DNA of 64,000 nt from CAYQOX01 sp964419335 (GCA_964419335.1 CAYQOX010000010.1:1-64000); one strand, 5' to 3'. Shown: positions 40,812 through 50,700, numbered from the stretch's first letter. A program made the numbers and translations. The notes: a model not told the origin generated them from the letters alone.

Positions 40812-43406
40812 ATGAGTAAAAAAGTTTTCGCTTTAACAATCGTTGCTCTATTATGCGTGTTTTCTCTTCCCACTTTGGCCCAAGGCATCTTTGACCAAAC
40901 CGCCGATTGGGAAGGAAGAGGAGAATTCAAAGCTCCGGGAGACGCCAGTTTTTCGGGGGGAACCTACACCATGGAAGGAAATGGTGACGACATCTGGGAG
41001 AACACCGACGAGGGCTTCTTCGCATACACCGAACTCGAAGGAAGCCATGCCTTGGAAGGGAAAGTCCTTTGGGTCGACACCAATAATCATGATTGGGCAA
41101 AAATCGGCGTTATGGTGCGTGACGTTGGAGATCTCCCTACCTCCAAACATTATTGGACCATGCTACGTGGAGCCGAATTTGGTGACCTCAGCGGTCCCCA
41201 ATGGCGTCCCACCGAAGGTGGTGCTTCCTATTGGTCGGAACAATTGACCGAAGACGGTGAATCCGTTTCCGATCCTGGTGATGGACTTTATCTTCGTGTT
41301 ACCCGTATTGCTGAGTTCGATCTATGTTTCTCGGAATGGTCTTTTGACGGTTCAGAGTGGAATGTAGCCCATGCTGTTATCGTTGAAATGGATGATCCCG
41401 TGGCTTATGGATTAGCCATCACCGACCACCAAGACGATGAAACCGTGGCGGTAGCTGAAGTATCAGATGTCGAATTGGGTGATCCCAAAGCAACAATTGG
41501 TATGCGCCAGTTTGAAGAAAATCCCGATGTCGTATTTACCGGTGGTGAACCCAATAACATCACCCTCCTGGTCGGCGGGGCAGCAGGTTCGATCACTGTC
41601 ACCGAAACTCCACCTAGCGGTTGGGATATTAGCGACATTTCCCACGGGGGGGCTTTTGCTGATGGTGTAATCACCTGGGAACTTTCCGACTTTGACGGCG
41701 CAGAAGAGTTAACCTATGTGGCCACTCCTCCTGCGGACGCTTCTGAAAATGGCGCTTTCGAAGGCGATGTGGATGGCTTAGAAACATTCGGCGATGATAA
41801 CATCCCTGCTCCCAAACCGATTGGCATCTTCGATAACCACTTGGATATCGGCGATGTCGCCGCAGCAGGCGACGCCTCCGTCGATGGCGATACCTATTAC
41901 GTCATTGGCAGCGGAGCCGACATTTGGGGCGGCGCGGACGAGTTCCATTTCGCCTATAAAAAAATGACAGGCGGCTTCACCATCAGGGTGGAAGAAGTCT
42001 TTGAATGGGGCGGAGACCTTGAAGGAAACAGCCCCAGCGGCAATGATTGGCAAAAATCCGGCCTCATGGTTCGAGACAATCTAACAGCAGGCTCACCTCA
42101 CTACAATCAAATCATCCGTTCTTCCGATTTAGAAATGCGAACCCAATGGCGTGATAGCCAAGGTTCTGCATCCGCGGGCGGCGGCGGTAGTGAAACCAGC
42201 ACCGAATTTCAAGCCGGTTATATGGAAATCGTTAGGGTTCAGGATACCTTCTTCGCCTATACCATCGATACCACCACCGGCGAAAGAACCCAAATCCATA
42301 GTTACACCAATCCAAACATTCAAGACCCAGTTTACGTCGGCCTCGCCGTCACCTCCCACGAGGACGGTAACTTCACAACCGGCGAATTTATCAACGTAGA
42401 ATTCGGTCCTGCGCCTGTCGTCGCACGACGCTCACTCTCCGCAGGTGGTTTCGCTCCAGGAGATACCATTTCGGTAACTCTCGAAGTGATCAACGATAAT
42501 CCCGACGCAGAAGATGTGAGCATCTCCGAAACCTTCCCCGAAGGCTGGACGGCCAGCAACATCAGCGATGGAGGCTCTGCCTCCGCCGGCACCATCTCTT
42601 GGAGCCTCTCCGCCGAGCCGGGTATTACCACCTTGACTTACGATATCACCGCTCCTGAAGAAGCCGATGCCGAGGCTCAATTCAGCGGTGAAATTGGGGA
42701 AACAGGGATTGCTGGTGATAGCAGCCTCACATTGATGCTGCCCATGCCGGAAGAAGATCCCCTCTTTGATTACCACGCCGATATCTTCGACACCTTCGAA
42801 AACCTCGGTGAATACGGTGGCGCAGAATATGATGCCGATGAAGACGTCTACACCATTTGGTCGAGCGGTGCCGATGTCTGGGGTAACGCCGATCAATTCC
42901 ACTTCGTTTGGACTGAACTGAGCGGTGACTTCGTCCTAACTGCCAACGGCGAATGGGACTTCAGCGATCGCAGTACCAGTGACGATGATTGGATCAAGAT
43001 GTTGCTTATGGCTCGTGAAAACTTGACCCCAGGTTCTCCCAACTTCGCCACTCGCGTACGCCGCGATGGACAGTATAGCTGGCAATACCGCGCTGACCAA
43101 GACGCCGGCAGCAGCAGTACTCCAGGCGAAGATCGTATCGTCTTCGCAGATTGGGGGTACTTCGAAGATGAATGGCCGCCTATGCGCCTCGAACGCGTGG
43201 GAGACACCTTCCATACCTATTTCTACGACGAATTCGATGAAGACTGGATCGAAATCGGCGAAGCCCAAGAAATCCCCTTGGAAGACCCCCTCTTGGTTGG
43301 TATAGCTGTAACCGCCCACCAAGCCGCTTCGATCCAATATGGCTGGTTTAGCAACGTTGAACTTGAAGGCGGAACCGCCGTTTCCGAATGGATGCTCATG
43401 GACTAA
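40812..43406 (+). CDS. Secreted protein with three repeated lectin-like modules
   Basis: 864 residues with a signal peptide (KVFALTIVALLCVFSLPTLAQG). Three homologous beta-rich modules of about 200 residues each open with related sequence (GIFDQTADWEGRGEFKAPG, GIFDNHLDIGDVAAAGDASV, YHADIFDTFENLGEYGGAEY) and share D-I-W-G/E-N-x-D-E/Q-F-H-F-A/V-Y/W, DWxKxxLMxRDNLTxGSPxx and DPxxVGxAVTxHxD, like DUF1349/concanavalin-type glycan-binding folds. Two linkers (VTETPPSGWDISDISHGG, ISETFPEGWTASNISDGG) look like DUF11-type strands. No catalytic residues recognised. Its position directly after the polysaccharide genes suggests it binds or displays that glycan. A strong terminator follows. Confidence 0.8.
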   Translation: MSKKVFALTIVALLCVFSLPTLAQGIFDQTADWEGRGEFKAPGDASFSGGTYTMEGNGDDIWENTDEGFFAYTELEGSHALEGKVLWVDTNNHDWAKIGVMVRDVGDLPTSKHYWTMLRGAEFGDLSGPQWRPTEGGASYWSEQLTEDGESVSDPGDGLYLRVTRIAEFDLCFSEWSFDGSEWNVAHAVIVEMDDPVAYGLAITDHQDDETVAVAEVSDVELGDPKATIGMRQFEENPDVVFTGGEPNNITLLVGGAAGSITVTETPPSGWDISDISHGGAFADGVITWELSDFDGAEELTYVATPPADASENGAFEGDVDGLETFGDDNIPAPKPIGIFDNHLDIGDVAAAGDASVDGDTYYVIGSGADIWGGADEFHFAYKKMTGGFTIRVEEVFEWGGDLEGNSPSGNDWQKSGLMVRDNLTAGSPHYNQIIRSSDLEMRTQWRDSQGSASAGGGGSETSTEFQAGYMEIVRVQDTFFAYTIDTTTGERTQIHSYTNPNIQDPVYVGLAVTSHEDGNFTTGEFINVEFGPAPVVARRSLSAGGFAPGDTISVTLEVINDNPDAEDVSISETFPEGWTASNISDGGSASAGTISWSLSAEPGITTLTYDITAPEEADAEAQFSGEIGETGIAGDSSLTLMLPMPEEDPLFDYHADIFDTFENLGEYGGAEYDADEDVYTIWSSGADVWGNADQFHFVWTELSGDFVLTANGEWDFSDRSTSDDDWIKMLLMARENLTPGSPNFATRVRRDGQYSWQYRADQDAGSSSTPGEDRIVFADWGYFEDEWPPMRLERVGDTFHTYFYDEFDEDWIEIGEAQEIPLEDPLLVGIAVTAHQAASIQYGWFSNVELEGGTAVSEWMLMD

Positions 43407-43432
43407 GAACTCAGCGTTTTTCTAACTCTATT

Positions 43433-43463
43433 CCCCCTCGGCACCCCCGAGGGGGATTTTTTT
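43433..43463 (+). terminator. Intrinsic terminator of the three-module protein gene
   Basis: Nine-base-pair perfect stem CCCCCTCGG / CCGAGGGGG, 5-base loop, then A and seven T. Begins 27 bases after the stop codon. Confidence 0.9.
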
Positions 43464-43508
43464 GGCTCATCACGAAGGTGAGTACTTTTTTTTGGGGAAA
43501 ACGCCTTG

Positions 43509-43692
43509 GGGATGTGTTTCGCTTGTCTCCGCGCGGCCTTAAGGGCCGCTTGCTCCGAAAGCCGCTCCACACAAGCCCCTTCGGCGTTGTGGTTCGATTC
43601 ATGTACATTGAAAATAACCATGGTTTTCACTTTAGAATCATGTTCTGTTTTCTTTTCAATGGATCAAAAAGTACTCAAATCCAGGATGAACC
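43509..43692 (-). repeat. 184-bp dispersed repeat, copy B (inverted relative to copy A)
   Basis: Reverse complement of this interval matches 30430-30613 without gaps and with about 16 differences. It lies at the right edge of the polysaccharide locus, so copies A and B face each other across 13 kb. Its last 58 bases also match copy C at 47541-47598. Confidence 0.9.
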
Positions 43693-43815
43693 GTTTTTTT
43701 TTACTTAAAAAGAAAGAACAAAAGTTGGGTTGCCTTTTTGATTTTTATTCGTAAGTCATTTACAATACCTGAGTAATATTATTATTCGGGTATATCTACC
43801 CTATAAGGCAAATCG

Positions 43816-44223
43816 ATGTGTCCAAAATGCGGAGAAACGTTAATCATTATCGAGTGGGAAGGTATTGAAATTGATTATTGCCTTTCCTGCGGGGGAACCT
43901 GGCTCGATGAAGGGGAACTGGAAATGATGACAGCCTTAGAGAATGCCGAACCGGGTGAGTTAACTGACGCGCTCTATCAAAAGAAAAGCCAAAAACGTTC
44001 AGAATTTCCGTGCCCCCGTTGTCGAAAAAAAATGGATCAAATTCAAGTCGGAGAGCCGCCGATTGTTCTCGAACGTTGTCACCACGGCCATGGCTTGTGG
44101 TTCGACGAAGGAGAAGTCACCGAAATCATCCAACATTTTCATGATGATGAAGAAAAACGAGTGGCACAATTTTTTTCCCGTCTTTACCAAAACCGCCTAA
44201 AAAATCAAACAGAAGGAGAATAA
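43816..44223 (+). CDS. TFIIB-type zinc-ribbon protein
   Basis: 135 residues with two zinc-ribbon halves: CPKCGETLIIIEWEGIEIDY-CLSCGGTWLDEGELE and CPRCRKKMDQIQV-CHHGHGLWFDEGEVTEII. The C-x2-C-G-G-x-W-x-D-x-G-E signature is that of zf-TFIIB domain proteins, soluble cytosolic proteins of unknown role. AAGGCAAA precedes the ATG. The LemA gene starts 6 bases after its stop, so it shares an operon with LemA and the M48 protease. Confidence 0.9.
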   Translation: MCPKCGETLIIIEWEGIEIDYCLSCGGTWLDEGELEMMTALENAEPGELTDALYQKKSQKRSEFPCPRCRKKMDQIQVGEPPIVLERCHHGHGLWFDEGEVTEIIQHFHDDEEKRVAQFFSRLYQNRLKNQTEGE

Positions 44224-44229
44224 AATTCT

Positions 44230-44796
44230 ATGGATCCCATCTATATCATTTTAATCGTACTCGTGGTTGGGCTCGCCGTCGTGGTGTTTTGGTTTGCCGG
44301 CGCCTACAATGGCCTGATTCGTCTTCGAAACGAAGTGAAGAATGCCTGGGCCCAAATCGATGTTCAACTAAAACGCCGCCATGATTTAATCCCCAATCTT
44401 GTTGAAACCGTCAAAGGCTACGCGGGGCATGAAAAATCGACCTTTGAAGAAGTTACCAAAGCCCGCTCCCAAGCCGTATCGGCCGAAGGCGTAAAAGAAC
44501 AATCCCAAGCCGAGCAACAACTTAGCGGCGCCTTGGGGCGCTTGATGCTCGTGGTGGAACAATACCCCGACCTGAAAGCGAATCAAAATTTTCTCTCGCT
44601 TCAAGAAGAATTAACCTCAACCGAAAATAAAATCGGCTTTGCCCGCCAGTTCTTCAATGATCAAGTCATGAAATACAACACAAAAATTCAATCCATCCCC
44701 ACCAATATTATCGCCGCTATTTTTAATTTCGGCCAGGAAGATTATTTCGAATTAGAAGATCAAAGCCAACGCGAAGCACCTCAAGTTCAATTTTAG
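44230..44796 (+). CDS. lemA: LemA family protein
   Basis: 188 residues, the normal family length. An N-terminal membrane helix (IYIILIVLVVGLAVVVFWFA) is followed by a long helical domain with the conserved VKNAWAQIDVQLKRRHDLIPNL divided here around VKNAWAQIDV and RHDLIPNLVE, then GRLMLVVEQYPDLKANQNF and FNDQVMKYNTKIQSIPTNII. LemA proteins are often encoded beside an HtpX-like M48 protease, as here, and may help it in envelope quality control; the biochemical role is unproven. Confidence 0.96.
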   Translation: MDPIYIILIVLVVGLAVVVFWFAGAYNGLIRLRNEVKNAWAQIDVQLKRRHDLIPNLVETVKGYAGHEKSTFEEVTKARSQAVSAEGVKEQSQAEQQLSGALGRLMLVVEQYPDLKANQNFLSLQEELTSTENKIGFARQFFNDQVMKYNTKIQSIPTNIIAAIFNFGQEDYFELEDQSQREAPQVQF

Positions 44797-44816
44797 TCAA
44801 GGAATAAATTAAACCA

Positions 44817-46199
44817 ATGTGGGAAGCCATTCGAAATAATCAACGGCGTTCTATGGTTCTCATCAGCCTCATGGGAGGCTTGCTGGTCCTGTTGGGATTC
44901 CTCATCGGCGCCACTGTCGAGCCCAACGTGGGCGGCCTATTTGGCATTGCCGGGGCCCTTGGATTATGGTTGATACTCCTGGCCTTAGCCTTTCTGCAAG
45001 GAGATAAAATACTCCTCTTCAGTTCCAACGCCCACCCCATTCAAAAAGAAGACGCTCCCCAGCTGTGGAACCTTGTTGAAGAAATGACCATCGCCTCAGG
45101 TTTAGGCACCATGCCCAAGGTCTATATTATCGAAGACTCGAATCCAAACGCCTTTGCGGTCGGTCGAAAACCCGAAAATGCGGCTGTCGCGGTAACCTCC
45201 GGCTTGATGAAACAACTCAACCGAGATGAACTCCAAGGGGTTATAGCCCACGAAATCGGCCATATCAAGAATATGGACATCCGCTTTATGACCCTCGCAG
45301 CGGTCATGGTAGGCACAATTGTCATCCTCTCGGATACCTTCTTGCGCTCCCTCTGGTATGGCGCCATGTTTCGTGGCCGCTCCCGCAACCGCAAGAGCGG
45401 CGGCCAAGAACAAATCCTCTTTTTGCTCATCGCGATTGTTGTCGCTGTATTGGCGCCTATCATTGCCAATATGCTTTACCTCGCCTGCTCGCGCAAACGG
45501 GAATACCTCGCCGATGCAAGCGGGGCACAATTCACCCGCTATCCCGAGGGACTCGCTTCGGCTCTCGAAAAAATATCCCGCCGCAGTCTTCCTAAAAAGA
45601 AAGAAATCAACCGCGCGATTACCCCCATGTACATTATTAATCCACTGCAGGCACGTTCCTTCACGAGTTTATTCTCCACCCATCCCCCCACGGAAAAAAG
45701 GATCCAAATCCTACGCTCCATGAGCGGTGCGGGATTCTTGGACTATGAAAACGCTTATAAGCAAGTCCATGGCCAATCGAGCCACTGCCTAGGGCAACGC
45801 ACTTTAAAAGAATCCGAATCAATCGAAAAACGTGAAGTCACTCCTGAAAAACCAACCAAGGATAGTGCCGTCCAGCGGGCTGAATTCGTAAACGATCTAC
45901 TGACGAATTTCGGCGGCTATGCAATGATTCCCTGTGCCTGCGGGATTCGCTTTAAAATCCCGCCAGAATTTCATAAAACCATGATTCCCTGCCCTAGCTG
46001 CGGCAAACAGCATTCCAACCCTCATAAACAGGGTAACGAGCCCCCGGATCCCAACACCCCTCTGCGCTATCAACGCAAAGGAGAGGGATGGGAAACGGTA
46101 GAATGCGCTTGCGGTAAAAAAATTCAATTAAGCCCCAAATTTTCTGGTACTCATCTCAAATGCACAGACTGCAATCGTGAGATAAAAATCATTTCCTAG
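44817..46199 (+). CDS. HtpX-like M48 membrane protease with C-terminal zinc-ribbon tail
   Basis: 460 residues. Two N-terminal membrane helices (LMGGLLVLLGFLIGATV and ALGLWLILLALAFL), the zinc site HEIGH (145-149), two further helices, then EYLADASGAQFTRYP supplying the third metal ligand, and FSTHPPTEKRI. The C-terminal extension of about 130 residues carries two small cysteine clusters (CACGIRFKIP...CPSCG and CACGKKIQLS...CTDC), absent from E. coli HtpX. Probably an inner-membrane protease degrading misfolded membrane proteins, with the ribbon tail acting as a substrate or regulatory module. Transcribed with LemA. Confidence 0.92.
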   Translation: MWEAIRNNQRRSMVLISLMGGLLVLLGFLIGATVEPNVGGLFGIAGALGLWLILLALAFLQGDKILLFSSNAHPIQKEDAPQLWNLVEEMTIASGLGTMPKVYIIEDSNPNAFAVGRKPENAAVAVTSGLMKQLNRDELQGVIAHEIGHIKNMDIRFMTLAAVMVGTIVILSDTFLRSLWYGAMFRGRSRNRKSGGQEQILFLLIAIVVAVLAPIIANMLYLACSRKREYLADASGAQFTRYPEGLASALEKISRRSLPKKKEINRAITPMYIINPLQARSFTSLFSTHPPTEKRIQILRSMSGAGFLDYENAYKQVHGQSSHCLGQRTLKESESIEKREVTPEKPTKDSAVQRAEFVNDLLTNFGGYAMIPCACGIRFKIPPEFHKTMIPCPSCGKQHSNPHKQGNEPPDPNTPLRYQRKGEGWETVECACGKKIQLSPKFSGTHLKCTDCNREIKIIS

Positions 46200-46297
46200 T
46201 CACTTTTTTTCCTCCCATAGCCCAAGAATCCTCCTCTATTTTTTATTACAATAGAGGAGTTTCTATTAATACCATTCTATACGCACGGAGGAGTCTT

Positions 46298-47473
46298 ATG
46301 GCAAAAATAATCAATCACACATTTATCGTTTTACTCGCTTTCACAACCATTGTCGGAATACCCCAGTCCGTCTATGCTTCTGAAAAAACGTTAGAACAGG
46401 ATGGTGTATCTATGAACAAAACGGATTACGGGAAAACCCCGAGTGGTGAAAAAGTCGATCTTTACACACTCGAAAATGATTTCGGCTTAAAGGTTGGGAT
46501 CATTACCTATGGCGGCATTATCGTTTCAATCGAAGTGCCCGATAAAGATGGCAAGATTGAAGATATTGCTCTCGGATTTGATTCGCTCGAATTTTATTTG
46601 GATCAACATCCCTATTTTGGTTCCATCGTTGGCCGATATGCCAATCGCATTGCCAAAGGCAAATTTACTCTCGACGGGGAAGAATACATCTTAGCGCAAA
46701 ACAATGGGGCAAATGCCTTACATGGCGGGATTGAAGGTTATGACAAAAAAGTATGGAAAGCAGAAGAAATTCGGAAAGAGAATCATCCCGCACTCAAGTT
46801 AACCTATACAAGCGAAGATGGCGAAGAGGGGTATCCTGGAACCGTTGTGAACACCGTGATTTACAGCATTAATAATGACAATGAATTGAAAATCGAATAT
46901 TACGCCGAGACCGATAAGGCCACCCCGATTAATTTAACCAATCATACCTATTTCAATCTTGCTGGCCATCAAAACGCCCAAGAGATAACCGATCATATCG
47001 CATTTCTTAACGCGGATCATTACACTCCAGTCGACGATACCCTCATCCCTACTGGGAAGATCGAGAGCGTGGAAGGAACCCCCTTCGACTTCACGAGCCC
47101 CAAGAAGATTGGGGAACGAATCAACGCCGACCATGAACAGATCGAAAAGGGCGGGGGCTACGACCATAACTTTGTACTTAATAAAAAGAAAGAGGGATTA
47201 ACCTTTGGAGGACGGGTTGTTGAGCCTCAATCGGGAAGAATGCTTGAATTTTACACCACCCAACCGGGCGTGCAATTTTATACTGGGAATTTTCTGGATA
47301 GCTCTTTGAAAGGCAAAAAGGATGTTGTCTATAACCACCGTTTTGGTTTTTGCTTAGAAACCCAGCATTTCCCCGACTCACCCAATCAATCCGATTTTCC
47401 CTCGGTCATTTTAAAACCGGGTGACCAGTACAATCAAACTACCATTTATAAATTCCTACCCAAGAAATTTTAA
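46298..47473 (+). CDS. galM: Exported aldose 1-epimerase
   Basis: Interconverts alpha and beta anomers of aldoses. 391 residues, with an N-terminal signal peptide (HTFIVLLAFTTIVGIPQSVYA), so it works outside the cytosol. Mutarotase signatures are FGLKVGIITYGGIIVSIEVP, GSIVGRYANRIAKGKF, NNGANALHGGIEGYDKKVW, NLTNHTYFNLAGH with the catalytic His, and CLETQHFPDSPNQ near the end with the conserved Glu. The gene is more AT-rich than its operon-like neighbours, suggesting separate origin. GGAGG precedes the ATG, and a clear terminator follows. Confidence 0.95.
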   Translation: MAKIINHTFIVLLAFTTIVGIPQSVYASEKTLEQDGVSMNKTDYGKTPSGEKVDLYTLENDFGLKVGIITYGGIIVSIEVPDKDGKIEDIALGFDSLEFYLDQHPYFGSIVGRYANRIAKGKFTLDGEEYILAQNNGANALHGGIEGYDKKVWKAEEIRKENHPALKLTYTSEDGEEGYPGTVVNTVIYSINNDNELKIEYYAETDKATPINLTNHTYFNLAGHQNAQEITDHIAFLNADHYTPVDDTLIPTGKIESVEGTPFDFTSPKKIGERINADHEQIEKGGGYDHNFVLNKKKEGLTFGGRVVEPQSGRMLEFYTTQPGVQFYTGNFLDSSLKGKKDVVYNHRFGFCLETQHFPDSPNQSDFPSVILKPGDQYNQTTIYKFLPKKF

Positions 47474-47500
47474 CTTCATTCCATTTATCATTCATTTAAG

Positions 47501-47527
47501 AAAGGGGCAATTCAAGCCCCTTTTTTT
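47501..47527 (+). terminator. Intrinsic terminator of the aldose epimerase gene
   Basis: Stem AAAGGGGC / GCCCCTTT with a 7-base loop and a run of seven T. Starts 28 bases after the stop codon. Confidence 0.9.
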
Positions 47528-47540
47528 ATTCATCTTCAGA

Positions 47541-47598
47541 GAATCATGTCATGTTTCCTTTTCAATGTATCAAAAAGGACTCAAATACAGGATAAACC
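47541..47598 (-). repeat. Truncated copy C of the dispersed repeat
   Basis: 58 bases aligned without gaps to 43635-43692 (about seven differences), in the same orientation as copy B. Only this end of the element is present. It abuts the T-run of the epimerase terminator. Confidence 0.8.
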
Positions 47599-47696
47599 TA
47601 AAGTTATTCGGTTGTCCAATCAGAATGTAAGTTTGATTTAAACTATAACGGAGGAATAACGATACGGACTTATTTCGAACTTATTTAAATAAGAAA

Positions 47697-47731
47697 GGGC
47701 AAGGTCACTATCGTTCTTAGCAACCTTGCCC
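47697..47731 (-). terminator. Terminator of the large secreted repeat-protein gene
   Basis: Stem GGGCAAGGT / ACCTTGCCC, extended internally by CTA/TAG, followed on the minus strand by TTTCTTATTT. It begins 26 bases beyond the stop at 47758. Confidence 0.75.
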
Positions 47732-47757
47732 TGTATTAGATTCAATTTAAACGAGGT

Positions 47758-50700
47758 TTATTGCGGTGGTTCTTTGCCAAATTCAAGGTCACGCGCGATA
47801 TCAAACCCAAGGAAGGGTGTCTCTTCATCCAGTTCAGGCGCTCCGCCAATGGCTTGGATTCCGCCATAACCGTTCAATACGTAGAATCCATCTTGCCAAT
47901 CCACGGTCCCGTCTTCATTCGAATCTTCGGGATTCATGCGAATATCGCGGGCAATATCGAATTCGTAGGTATCGGCATCCAAGACGAAATTCAGATGGCC
48001 AGTTACATCGGGTTCAGTTTCGGAACCGGCGCCCAAGGGACCATCAGGCAAACCAAAGAGTTGCCCATAGCCATTCATGGTGATGAAGTCGATGATTTCA
48101 CCCTCTTCATTGACGATCAACTCAAGAGCACGGAAGATATCCTCTTCGCTGATACCGGCAGTATTTTCAACATGGACAACGCTGGCGTTGATCTCTTCTC
48201 CAAAGGCCCACATGGCTCCATAACCATCTAGGATAACATAGCCCTTCACATTGCCTTCGGCGTCGAGTACTAATTCGAGATCACGGGCGATATCGTTCTC
48301 GAAACCTTGAGCGAGGACTTCGGGGTTGATAATCGGTTCAACATCCAACTCGCCATTCCCGTTGACATCCTCGTTTATGATAAATTCACCGCCAGGTCCG
48401 ACCACAACATCAAGAACACCATTTCCGTTGGTATCTTCGGTGTCATGTTCGCCATTGTCATTGAGATCATCAAAGAGCAGCTGGCTTCCTTCGAGGCGTA
48501 AACGATCAACATCTGAGTAACCATTTTGTAATTGAACGATATCCCCATAGAAGGGCGCATCACCATAAGGAACAATGACGCCATTCCCGAGCAATACGTA
48601 ACCGGCGAAGGGAGAGTAGGAGATCACTTCGAGATCCCGGGCGAACTTCCCGCTTACATTGATCTGCTCAGAATCTATTGGAGTATCACCCGAAGCCCCC
48701 ATCTTCATGATGGTTCCATCATCGACAAGCACATAGAGGGGAGAATTTTCCTCCAATTGGGCTGGATTACCTGCTTTTTTGACACCTGCCAAGGCGCGTG
48801 CGGCATCGCCTTCCAAGAATCCTGCCGAGAGTTCAGAGGAAGGAGTATGGAGTACGCCATAACCATCAAGGATGAGGAATTGGGTTCCGACGATGGGGTC
48901 GGTGACTTTAACTTTAACTGGGTTGCTTTGATTTCCTGCGGTATCGGTGGTGGAAATATACACATGACTTTGGGTCAAACGGAGTGGGATATAGAAGGTT
49001 CCATTCCCATCCGCCTCACCGGTGGCAATAAGTTCGGTTTTGTTTGCGTTTTCGAAAACAGAAACTTTCGCATGGGGCTCAACCGACCCCGGTTTGCCAA
49101 AGATGGATTCACCGGTGACGGTAAGATCGCTGGGATCGGGGTCATCCACGTTTACATCCAAGAACACAGGGATGGGATCGGGGCTTAAATTTCCATACTC
49201 ATCCATGAGGGCAATATGGACAATCGATCTTCCAACCACGCTTTGGGTGTATGGATCCCAATAGTTCTGCCCCAGATCTAAGGCAACCGAACCTGGGAAG
49301 GGAATCCCCATTTCATTCATCAAGGGTTTATAATCAAGAATGGTGACAGATTCGCTTCGAACATCGATTTCTTCATCGTCATTCTCATCAGCAACCACGA
49401 AAATATAGGGAATGGCGTCATCGGGTATTGAATTCGATCCCATATTGGGTGGAAGCACCCGCTTGACGGTAAGCATATCCGATTCGCCTTTACCTCTTTC
49501 TTGGAGTTCAAAATCATCAAGGTTCGGGTTAAACACGATTTCGGGACCTTCGCGGTCTAATCCTGCATCCGTATCAATTAATTCAAATCCAACTTCGCGC
49601 CATGTAAAATCTTCTTCCACCTGATCTAAGGCCACCAAGTAGAAAGTTTCAATGAAATCACCGGTAACGGGATTACGTTCTGGGACTTCTATTTCAAAAG
49701 TACCATCCTCATTGACTTCGATGGGCGTAGCCAATTCACCATAGAAGGGAAAATTGGCCGCGGAATCTTCATCCATCCCGATATAAGCGCCGACAAAGAC
49801 CTCTGAAACGGGATTACCAGAATCTGCAGAAACTGTGCGTCCCGTGACAATATCATCGGCACCTCTCATTTGATTTTCAATGTCAAGAGGATCGAAGGCC
49901 ACTAAGCCGCGGGTCTTACCTGCGAGGTCAAGACCAACATAATTGCTTGTATTGCCGGTTGAATCAACAGATTGCAAGTAAACGATGCGACTGGAACCGC
50001 CTGGAATCGCCACGCTAAATTCACCATCCGCGTTGGCTCGAGCCCCCGCAATAAAGAAGGAATTTTCAGGCTGAGTGGATTGGGTGTCGGCTTCATCTGG
50101 TACCTGATTCAAGGGGAAGCCGAAGACGAGCACATTCGCATTTCGTTCAGTCATGCCGGTAATGACGATATTGGGATAATCTACCGAAGCCACAAGATCA
50201 TAAGGATCAGCCACGGAGGTATCACCTTCGATTTCGACGGGTTCCGACTCATTGCCTGCCTGGTCAATGGCGACAAGACTATAGGATTGAGCCGAGGTCA
50301 CGCTTACTACGAAGGAACCGTCGGCTGCCGCGCGCGTCCCACCGGCGTTAAATTGCAGTCCATCGGCATTCTCGCCGGTTACTATAATCCAGGATAAGGG
50401 TTCAGAGTCACCTGTAATTAAATAAGAGCCATCGCCTTGATCTTCAGTTTCAGGAGTCCCGAAAATGTTGGATTCGTTATCGGTTTCGACTGCGATTAAT
50501 TCGCGACTATCGTTTCCGAAGAAATCTTCTACACGAAGGTAGGCATTTTGTTGGAGTTTATAGGAACCTTCTTCGTTAAAAACGTGGGTTACCGGAAGCA
50601 CAAAAGCGCCGGAAGCATCGGCTCTTGCTTGTCCTAAGACATCGGAGTTTGCATCATCCTCGGCATAGGCGGTGATGATAGCATAAGAATCGGCGGTACC

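Larger units (their letters stand above)
43407..43815. other. Intergenic region with terminator and repeat copy B
   Basis: 409 bases holding the terminator of the secreted-protein gene and the inverted copy of the 184-base repeat. The remainder (43693-43815) is AT-rich and should contain the promoter of the Zn-ribbon/LemA/M48 operon. No gene seen. Confidence 0.6.
47474..47757. other. Convergent intergenic region with two terminators and repeat copy C
   Basis: Contains the plus-strand terminator of the epimerase gene, the truncated repeat copy C and the minus-strand terminator of the large secreted-protein gene. Nothing else seen. Confidence 0.7.

Noticed and set aside
30695..43406. Exosortase/PEP-CTERM-type locus
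   Set aside because: AsnB-like genes often sit in such loci, but no exosortase, PEP-CTERM sorting tail or XrtA-type glycosyltransferase is present.
43403..43630. 75-codon minus-strand frame through repeat copy B, with a counterpart in copy A
   Set aside because: Most differences between the copies change the amino acid, the 3' parts diverge into unrelated frames, and no ribosome site is seen. Treated as repeat DNA.
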